From Chloroflexota bacterium (GTDB lineage: Bacteria > Chloroflexota > DTOL01 > JACQYG01): a stretch of 5,515 bases of DNA. The stretch spans positions 1 to 5,515 of the forward strand of contig JACQYG010000138.1 in the NCBI GenBank assembly GCA_016208345.1. Reading direction: 5' to 3'. Position 1 is the first letter of the stretch; each line of letters starts with the position of its first letter. The notes under the pieces were generated by a model. The model saw only the letters and a program-made list of their open reading frames with translations, ran no database searches and was not told the DNA's origin. A program made the position numbers and the translations under genes. Positions 1 to 4,686 of the stretch are shown in pieces.

Positions 1-1
1 G

Positions 2-259
2 AGCGCGGAAGTTTTCGAGAACCAACTGCGTGGATACAACGCCGTCTTGGGAGCGTTGGGGGCCCTGGCCCAAGACATCTGTGTGGATTGCCTGATGATC
101 AAGGGAGCCAAGGTCAGGCTGGGCAAGGGGCTGAAAAAATTAGAGACAGACATTGCTGGCACGGCCCTATCCGCGGACAAGAAAGAGGAGTTGACGACGC
201 AGGTGCAACGTTTCGTGGCGGTGGCAGAGGCTCTTTCGCAAGCGGCGGAATACACCTGA
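2..259 (+). CDS. C-terminal part of an unknown protein (5' end outside window)
   Basis: The frame is open from the left edge to a TGA at 257-259 and gives 85 residues. I do not recognise the family. The visible part looks mostly helical and soluble, with a basic middle (around IKGAKVRLGKGLKKLE), two close cysteines (DICVDC) and an Ala-rich, amphipathic C-terminal helix ending in QAAEYT. There is no membrane segment and no catalytic motif I can name. A TTG at 47 exists, but the frame continues upstream without a stop and no Shine-Dalgarno sequence precedes the TTG, so the gene most likely begins before the window. A stem-loop terminator follows 20 bp after the stop, which supports a real gene end here. 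If the repeat at 428-528 is an attC site, this gene would be the preceding cassette's cargo, with an unusually long 170-bp gap to the site. That it is coding is likely; its function is unknown. Confidence 0.6.
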   Translation, partial: SAEVFENQLRGYNAVLGALGALAQDICVDCLMIKGAKVRLGKGLKKLETDIAGTALSADKKEELTTQVQRFVAVAEALSQAAEYT

Positions 260-278
260 AAGAAGACCGCAGAGCGGT

Positions 279-301
279 GCCTTCTGGGAGAAGGCTGTTT
301 C
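279..301 (+). terminator. Stem-loop terminator after the first gene
   Basis: A perfect 7-bp stem (GCCTTCT at 279-285, AGAAGGC at 289-295) with a GGG loop is followed by a short, imperfect T-run (TGTTTC). A smaller 5-bp hairpin (ACCGC at 266-270, GCGGT at 274-278) lies directly in front of it. Placed 20 bp after the stop codon of the first gene, this fits an intrinsic terminator, though the T-tract is weak. I see no gene or other structure in 302-427. Confidence 0.55.
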
Positions 302-427
302 GTGACTGGAGCTTTCCGTCTCATGGAGGAAATCCCGGCGCAGCCCGCTGTTGGCCCTTGTCGGTGAGGCATTATCGGCGGCTGACGACTAAACTTCTAC
401 GTAGTGTTCTCTTATTCAAGCACGTGA

Positions 428-528
428 CTTCGGGAAACACCCGGCTGGCGCACATGCACCGTCTGCTCCCGAACGTGGTTGCTAACCCGACGAGCACCCG
501 TCGCCAGCCTCTGTCGTTAGGCGAAACC
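428..528 (+). repeat. attC-like dyad repeat, copy 1
   Basis: The arms GGCTGGCG (443-450) and CGCCAGCC (502-509) are perfect reverse complements. Outside the right arm, after a 6-nt spacer, lies GTTAGGC (516-522), an exact match to the GTTRRRY R' box of integron attC sites. Outside the left arm, after a 4-nt spacer, lies GGGAAAC (432-438). It keeps the AAC of the RYYYAAC box but not the pyrimidines. From box to box the element spans 91 bp, within the attC size range. Positions 443-477 align to 1620-1655 of the second copy with 29 of 35 aligned bases identical and one gap, so the copies share ancestry. It ends 25 bp before the peptidase gene. A non-integron mobile repeat or a structured 3' UTR element is the main alternative. 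Confidence 0.55.
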
Positions 529-547
529 CTTCTCTCACGAAAGGAGG

Positions 548-1570
548 GTGAAGGCGAAGAGGTTACAGGTGACAAGGGTGATTCTGAAATATGCTGCCAG
601 CATCATCTTGATACTCATTGCCCTCGGAACACTAGGCTTTGCCCTATCCCCGATGGGGCGCGCGATCGGTCTTGTGGGCGTAGCGATGCTCGTGCTGCTC
701 GCCATCTGGTGCGGCGGCTTGGTTTGGTTTCTTCACTTTCGTCAGCGAGCTTCCCCGGTCGCCCGACGGTGGGTTGCGGTTGTGTTGCTCGCGTTTCTCC
801 CCCTGTTAATCGCTGCTTGGTCAAACCTTCACCGCCTGGAAAACTTCATCGAGCACCGCGATTGGCTCACCTATGAGAGCGATCATTTTGTCTTCCACTA
901 CGCCCCTGCCTACAGCCGACAAAGCGAAATCGCAGCCTACGCCGCCAGACACGATGCGGCCTTTGAGTACAACTGCAACTATCTCGGCGTCACACTTAAC
1001 AATAAGGTTAGCTTCTATGTCTACGACGAACTCGCCGAGGGATTTGCCGTTCCCGAGTGGAACGAGATTTCTGCTGACGACGACCAGAGCGTTGGCCACG
1101 AGATGACCCACATCATCGCCTTTCATATTGCTGGAGAGCGACAAAAGATCAAACTTATTGACGAGGGAGTGGCAACTTGGCTGAATCACAGCCGCAGGGT
1201 CACAGATCACCATCAGGCTGCCTGGGAGTATATCCAAGAACACGACTTGTTCCCCCTGGCTGAACTGGCTCACAACAAGACATTCCGTCGCCAAAGGCTA
1301 CAACCCTACTATCCCGCTGCGTCCTTCGTAGGCTACCTTATTGAGAACTACGGGTTGGATGCTTTTCGGCAACTCTGGACAGCTAACGCCAAGTACCCTG
1401 AGATCTACACCACCCTGGAAGACTTCGGGGGGATACAGTACTTTCCGTTCATTCCAGGCGAACGCGCTCACTTTACAGCCACCGTGCGGGAAATCTACAG
1501 CCGCCCACTAGGCGAGTTGGACGCCGAGTGGCGAACTTGGCTGGAAGAGCGGTACGGACAGCAGCGTTGA
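548..1570 (+). CDS. Membrane-anchored gluzincin-type zinc metallopeptidase (peptidase MA-like)
   Basis: This 340-residue protein is predicted to be a zinc peptidase fixed in the cytoplasmic membrane. Three hydrophobic helices lie at about 15-33, 40-63 and 75-91. Positive charges at the N-terminus and at 65-74 (RQR, RR) place the N-terminus inside and the C-terminal domain outside the cell. The catalytic domain contains HEMTH (H184, E185, H188), matching HExxH, and an 18-residue step to E206 in DEGVATWL, the usual third zinc ligand of gluzincins. The YESDHFVFHY segment near 108-117 resembles the start of peptidase MA-like domains. Substrate and role are unknown. GTG at 548 sits almost on top of AAGGAGG (541-547), too close for good initiation. 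GTG at 569, six bases after a GAAGAGG, is a realistic alternative that removes seven residues. The gene lies between the two attC-like repeats, as a cassette gene would. Confidence 0.85.
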   Translation: MKAKRLQVTRVILKYAASIILILIALGTLGFALSPMGRAIGLVGVAMLVLLAIWCGGLVWFLHFRQRASPVARRWVAVVLLAFLPLLIAAWSNLHRLENFIEHRDWLTYESDHFVFHYAPAYSRQSEIAAYAARHDAAFEYNCNYLGVTLNNKVSFYVYDELAEGFAVPEWNEISADDDQSVGHEMTHIIAFHIAGERQKIKLIDEGVATWLNHSRRVTDHHQAAWEYIQEHDLFPLAELAHNKTFRRQRLQPYYPAASFVGYLIENYGLDAFRQLWTANAKYPEIYTTLEDFGGIQYFPFIPGERAHFTATVREIYSRPLGELDAEWRTWLEERYGQQR

Positions 1571-1600
1571 GGAGAATTTACGTACTATAAGAACAGCCTG

Positions 1601-1740
1601 GGGGCTTCGCCTAACGTTTGGCTGGCGAATATGCGCCTGTTTGCTCCTGGACGTGACGGATGCCTAAGTGTGATTCTGCTCCTAAAGGGGTCGCCGGCCC
1701 CAACGGGCGCACGTCGCCAGCCTTGAACGTCAGGCGAACC
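1601..1740 (+). repeat. attC-like dyad repeat, copy 2
   Basis: The left half reads TTCGCCTAACGTTT then GGCTGGCG (1620-1627). The right half reads CGCCAGCC (1715-1722), a 6-nt spacer, then GTCAGGCGAA. GCCTAAC (1609-1615) is an exact RYYYAAC box. Its partner GTCAGGC (1729-1735) differs from GTTRRRY at one base. The stem continues inward: GGCTGGCGA plus TGCGCC on the left pairs with the right side across a 3-by-2 internal loop, so extrahelical bases are present as in folded attC sites. Box to box is 127 bp. The spacers (4 and 6 nt) and inner sequence match copy 1, but copy 2 is longer in the middle. It begins 30 bp after the peptidase stop and ends 27 bp before the radical SAM start. Confidence 0.6.
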
Positions 1741-1753
1741 GGCCTCTAGCCTA

Positions 1754-1759
1754 GAGGAG
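1754..1759 (+). promoter_or_regulatory. Shine-Dalgarno sequence that decides the radical SAM start
   Basis: GAGGAG lies 8 nt upstream of the CTG at 1768, ideal spacing, but 23 nt from the first conventional start candidate (TTG at 1783). The frame has an upstream stop (TAG, 1747-1749), so only CTG 1768 or ATC 1774 can use this site well. Confidence 0.6.
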
Positions 1760-1767
1760 ATAGGACC

Positions 1768-2763
1768 CTGCACATCACCAGTTTGGGCTTGCATCTGACC
1801 GACAAATGTAATGTCCGCTGTCAGCATTGTGCCTTCCACTGTGGGCCTGAGGTGAGAGGCGTGATGGGTTTTGACGACGCCAGACGGTACTTGCGCCAGA
1901 CAGTAGGCCGGTCCCTCGAACTCGTTTGCATCACCGGCGGGGAGCCATGCTTGTACTTTGGCCTCGTGGCTGATGTCGTGGGTGAAGCGCGTGCGATAGG
2001 GGTGCCGGGTATCTGGCTTTTCACCAATGCTTACTGGGCAGTGAATCGAACGGCCGCCAGTCGCAAACTGGCCCGCTTGAAAGAGGCGGGGATGACGCGA
2101 CTGTGCCTGAGCGCTGACGGTTTTCACCAGCCATTCGTCCCAGTTGCACGGTTACGCCACGCTGTGGCTGCAGCTCGTGATCTGGGGCTAGAGATTGTTT
2201 TGGATGTCCGTTTTCTTGGCCCGCCCCAAGAAGATAACTGGACTAATCAGGTCACCCGGCGAGTGTTGGAAGAATTAGGTGACCTTGGGGATGCTGAGAT
2301 TTGGCAGGGTCAACCATTGTATATTGGTCGGGCGGCTGATACCTTACTCCCCCAAGTGGCGCAGAGGTCGGGCCTTCCAAAAGGCAGTTGTCCTGGTCCG
2401 TGGGCTGGTGGAGCTTGGGGAAACCCGGCTGGCGTGGATGTGGATTTGTATGGAGAGGTGACTCTCTGCCCGGGCATAAGCATTGGCAATGCCAAAGGCC
2501 GCTCATTGAGCGGCATTTTGGATGAGTACGATCCTCAACGACATCCCACCATCCGCGAGTTGGTAGCGGGCGGCCCTAAGAGGCTGGCGCGGATAGCTCA
2601 ACGAATCGGGTATACACCCCGATCTGGTTATGCCAGCGAATGTCACTTGTGTTATGATGTACGCAGATTTCTTCGTCCCCGTTGCTCGTCCGAATTGGCA
2701 CCATTGACTTGCTATGAAGAGGCCGTTTCACCTAGCGGTTTTCCTTTGATGTCCCGGAGTTGA
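1768..2763 (+). CDS. Uncharacterised radical SAM protein with C-terminal cysteine cluster
   Basis: This 331-residue protein carries CNVRCQHC (C14, C18, C21), the CxxxCxxC motif that holds the 4Fe-4S cluster cleaving S-adenosylmethionine, and GGEP at 57-60, which contacts SAM. The C-terminal third has further cysteines at about 208 (GSCPG), 234 (TLCPG), 292 and 295 (ECHLC), 306 and 315. This suggests an auxiliary iron-sulfur cluster of SPASM or Twitch type, though the spacing is not a textbook SPASM motif. The reaction and substrate cannot be read from the sequence. SPASM-type relatives modify peptides or proteins, but no precursor-like small ORF is visible beside it. I chose CTG at 1768 because it gives MHITSLGLHLTDKC, with full sequence ahead of the first cysteine, and has GAGGAG at correct spacing. 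TTG 1783 would leave only eight residues before the cysteine motif. It lies directly downstream of the second attC-like repeat. Confidence 0.85.
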   Translation: MHITSLGLHLTDKCNVRCQHCAFHCGPEVRGVMGFDDARRYLRQTVGRSLELVCITGGEPCLYFGLVADVVGEARAIGVPGIWLFTNAYWAVNRTAASRKLARLKEAGMTRLCLSADGFHQPFVPVARLRHAVAAARDLGLEIVLDVRFLGPPQEDNWTNQVTRRVLEELGDLGDAEIWQGQPLYIGRAADTLLPQVAQRSGLPKGSCPGPWAGGAWGNPAGVDVDLYGEVTLCPGISIGNAKGRSLSGILDEYDPQRHPTIRELVAGGPKRLARIAQRIGYTPRSGYASECHLCYDVRRFLRPRCSSELAPLTCYEEAVSPSGFPLMSRS

Positions 2764-2776
2764 ACTCCTGGACATC
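2748..2776 (+). terminator. Hairpin across the radical SAM stop codon
   Basis: GATGTCC (2748-2754) pairs with GGACATC (2770-2776), then after one C/T mismatch GGAG (2756-2759) pairs with CTCC (2765-2768). The TGA stop lies in the loop region. There is no T-tract after it, so it is more likely an mRNA 3'-end stabiliser or part of the larger structured spacer than a classical intrinsic terminator. Confidence 0.35.
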
Positions 2777-2834
2777 AGGGGACGGCCAATGCGATTGGCC
2801 TTCTACCCCTCGGTGTTGGGTAGGCCTGCTACCC
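2777..2834 (+). promoter_or_regulatory. Competing stem-loops in the leader of the B3/B4 gene
   Basis: GGCCAAT (2784-2790) and ATTGGCC (2794-2800) form a perfect 7-bp stem with a GCG loop. This can be extended outward by AGGGG (2777-2781) pairing with CCCCT (2806-2810). CTACCC (2803-2808) can instead pair with GGGTAG (2818-2823), and that same GGGTAG can pair with a second CTACCC (2829-2834) just before the Shine-Dalgarno sequence. These pairings exclude one another, so the spacer could switch folds. Whether it terminates, attenuates or merely stabilises RNA is inference. No riboswitch class is recognised and no strong T-run is present. Confidence 0.35.
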
Positions 2835-2848
2835 ATTAGAGGAAGGTT

Positions 2849-3538
2849 ATGTGGAAAATGTTAATAGTATCAGAGGCGTGGAAGAGTGCCTATCCTGGAG
2901 CAGCAGTGGGAATTCTGGTCATGCACAACGTTGCCAACCCAGAACGTAACGCCGCGCTGGACCTACATCAAGAGGAATTGGAGAATCAGCTCCGAACCCG
3001 TTTTGCCGACCGCAACGCGCTCTCGACCCTTAAACCGATCCAAGCCTACAACGCTTACTTCAAGCGTTACAAGAAGACCTATCCGGTCCAACTTCAACTG
3101 GAGTCCGTCGCCCTTGAGGGCAAGTCCATTCCTCGCGTCGCGGTGTTGGTTGAAACGATGTTTATGGCCGAACTCAAGAATCTGCTCTTGACGGCTGGTC
3201 ATGACCTGGAAGCCATCCAGATGCCGGTAAGACCGGATGTGGCAAAGGGCACTGAGCGGTACATCCGGCTCAACGGGCAGGAACAAAGGCTGAAAGCTGG
3301 CGATATGATGATGGCCGATGCTCAAGGTGTCATCTCCAGTGTGATCTACGGCCCCGACCGTCGTACACGGATCACCCCTGTCACTCGACACGTTTTCTTT
3401 GCGGTCTACGCGCCACCAGGTATCGGGGAACAGGCAGTGTATCAGCACCTACAGGACATTCAGGCGAATGTCAGGCTGGTCGCACCAGAAGCTGAGGTGG
3501 GTTTGCTGAAAGTGTACGGCACCGACCTAACTGGATAG
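2849..3538 (+). CDS. B3/B4 domain protein (PheRS beta-type tRNA-editing fold)
   Basis: This 229-residue protein resembles stand-alone proteins built on the B3/B4 domain, known from the editing region of phenylalanyl-tRNA synthetase beta chain and also found alone in many bacteria. Features I recognise are the NPERNAALD...EELENQLRTRF opening helix, the YNAYFKRYKKTYPVQLQLESV segment (about 67-87), IPRVAVLVETMFMAEL (about 95-110), the HDLEAI step, an acidic AGDMMMADAQGVISS segment and a late RRTRITPVTRHVFFAVYAP strand. Length is usual for the stand-alone form. Editing of mischarged tRNA or a related amino-acyl substrate is possible but not shown by sequence, and there is no synthetase domain. 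ATG 2849 has GAGGAAGG (2839-2846) just upstream. ATG 2858 is the less likely alternative. The 85-bp structured spacer suggests either co-transcription with the radical SAM gene under attenuation or a separate unit. Confidence 0.8.
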   Translation: MWKMLIVSEAWKSAYPGAAVGILVMHNVANPERNAALDLHQEELENQLRTRFADRNALSTLKPIQAYNAYFKRYKKTYPVQLQLESVALEGKSIPRVAVLVETMFMAELKNLLLTAGHDLEAIQMPVRPDVAKGTERYIRLNGQEQRLKAGDMMMADAQGVISSVIYGPDRRTRITPVTRHVFFAVYAPPGIGEQAVYQHLQDIQANVRLVAPEAEVGLLKVYGTDLTG

Positions 3539-3709
3539 CGTGGGCTGGTTACAACGCCAGATCGGCGCGACGCGGTGCGGGCTCTGAACGTGCGTCCGGG
3601 CGAATGCGTACTTGACCTGGCCTGTGGTACGGGAGTAAACTTCAATAGTATTATGACGGAGTTAGGCGCCAGTGGCCTGCTACTGGGGTTAGATTATTCG
3701 CCAAGATAA
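3539..3709 (+). pseudogene. Remnant of a class I SAM-dependent methyltransferase
   Basis: Immediately after the B3/B4 stop, and in the same frame, 56 codons read as the front half of a class I methyltransferase core. They contain DRRDAVRALNVRPGE, motif I VLDLACGTG (3608-3634), which binds SAM, a helix NFNSIMTELGA, and LGLDYSP, whose Asp (3692-3694) normally contacts the SAM ribose. The frame stops at TAA 3707-3709. There is no usable start codon or Shine-Dalgarno sequence before the motif-I region, and everything after motif II is missing, roughly two thirds of a normal enzyme. It therefore cannot make a functional methyltransferase. Its end coincides with the beginning of the LDH frame. It may be a deletion scar or a chimeric assembly join. 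The motif identity is clear; the origin is inference. Confidence 0.75.
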
Positions 3710-4629
3710 GCGTCATAGGTGTCGGAGGTGTAGGGGCGACATTGGCCTACACCTTACAGATTTCTGGGCTGGCGACTGAGATCGTCCTGGTCGATAGCAA
3801 CCGCCAGGCGGCTGAGGGAAACGCTATGGACATGAACCATGGGCTGTTTTTCACGCCGCCGGCGAACGTCCGCGCCGGAGACTTCCCCGATTGTGCCGGG
3901 TCGGATCTGATTGTCATCACCGCCGGCGCGAGACAGAAGCCAGACGAGACCCGCTTGGAGCTTACAAACCGCAACGCAGCTATATGCACATCGATCGTCC
4001 GAGAACTTGAGCCACATATCGGGGAAGCGAAGATACTGATGGTCTCCAACCCGGTTGATGTGATGACCTATGTCGCGCTGGAAGCCTCAAAGCTGCCCTC
4101 AAATAGGGTTTTTGGCTCAGGGACGGTGCTCGATTCAGCGAGGTTCCGCTACGAACTCAGTCGCCGGTGCGGGGTAGATGCCAGGAACGTCCACGCATAC
4201 GTTATCGGAGAGCACGGCGACAGCGAGGTGTTCTTGTGGAGCCAGGTGCATATCGGGGTGATGCCACTGGAGATCTGCTGCCAGGGTTGCGACCGAGGAT
4301 GTGTCCCAGACGAAAGGATGGAGATCGAGGAGAGGGTCAGGAAATCAGCCTATCACATAATCGAGGCGAAAGGATACACTAACTACGGTGTGAGCCTTGC
4401 AGTGTTGAGGATAATTGGAGCCGTTCTAAGGAATGAACGAAGCGTCCTGACGGTTTCGACTCTACTGCAGGGAGAATATGGACTGGAGAACGTCTGCATC
4501 AGCGTCCCCTGCCTGATCGGTTCGAACGGGATCGAACGTGTCATGGAAACAACTCTGGCGGATGATGAGAGAGACGGGCTGATGAACTCAGCGCAGGTGC
4601 TCAAATCTGCCATCCTTGCTCTCAAATGA
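3703..4629 (+). CDS. ldh: L-lactate dehydrogenase, start codon missing
   Basis: It encodes an NAD-dependent L-lactate dehydrogenase (pyruvate plus NADH to lactate), cytosolic and normally tetrameric. From AAG 3703 the frame gives KISVIGVGGVGATLAY, the Rossmann glycine motif, followed by VLVD with the NAD-binding Asp (3793). Equivalents of every key residue are present: Gln102 in GARQKP (3934), which favours lactate over malate, Arg109 (3952), Asn140 in SNPVD (4048), Asp168 and Arg171 in LDSAR (4132, 4141), His195 in GEHGD (4213) and Thr246 in KGYTNYG (4378). The 308 residues match a whole LDH minus the initiator Met. Where ATG should be, at 3700-3702, there is GCC from the methyltransferase remnant. 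TTG 3742 would remove the glycine motif. ATA 3706 overlaps the remnant's TAA and might allow poor coupled initiation. Expression is therefore doubtful although the enzyme itself looks intact. Confidence 0.85.
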   Translation, partial: KISVIGVGGVGATLAYTLQISGLATEIVLVDSNRQAAEGNAMDMNHGLFFTPPANVRAGDFPDCAGSDLIVITAGARQKPDETRLELTNRNAAICTSIVRELEPHIGEAKILMVSNPVDVMTYVALEASKLPSNRVFGSGTVLDSARFRYELSRRCGVDARNVHAYVIGEHGDSEVFLWSQVHIGVMPLEICCQGCDRGCVPDERMEIEERVRKSAYHIIEAKGYTNYGVSLAVLRIIGAVLRNERSVLTVSTLLQGEYGLENVCISVPCLIGSNGIERVMETTLADDERDGLMNSAQVLKSAILALK

Positions 4630-4686
4630 GAGGTCACCGTCAATGGCTACAGTGCGGATATATGCCTTACTAAGGGGAAAGATTCC

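Noticed and set aside
323..367. Small ORF (ATG at 323, 14 codons) as a possible peptide gene.
   Set aside because: It has no Shine-Dalgarno sequence, lies directly behind a terminator, and has an unremarkable short product.
88..876. Long + strand open frame of 262 codons overlapping the first gene, the spacer and the peptidase gene.
   Set aside because: It spans a terminator and a dyad repeat, gives a low-complexity Arg/Gly/Pro-rich product, and overlaps two better-supported frames. It is a shadow.
821..1294. Minus-strand frame of 157 codons inside the peptidase gene.
   Set aside because: It is antisense to the HExxH catalytic domain, with no recognisable motif and no independent ribosome site.
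2413..2440. Match within the radical SAM gene to the left part of repeat copy 1 (GGGAAACCCGGCTGGCG).
   Set aside because: It is in frame with a plausible Gly-Asn-Pro-Ala-Gly loop, has no right-hand arm, and the surrounding bases do not align. It is probably coincidental.
2759..2821. Possible third attC site: GTTGAAC (2759-2765) with GTTGGGT (2815-2821).
   Set aside because: GTTGGGT fits GTTRRRY, but the left box has a mismatch, the spacers are unequal (11 and 4 nt), and there is no homology to the other two copies.
3525..3667. ACCTAAC (3525-3531) and GTTAGGC (3661-3667) as an attC pair.
   Set aside because: Both lie in sequence explained by coding (DLTG of the B3/B4 protein and ELGA of the methyltransferase remnant), and the inner arms are missing on the right. 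Such 7-mers are expected by chance several times in 5.5 kb.
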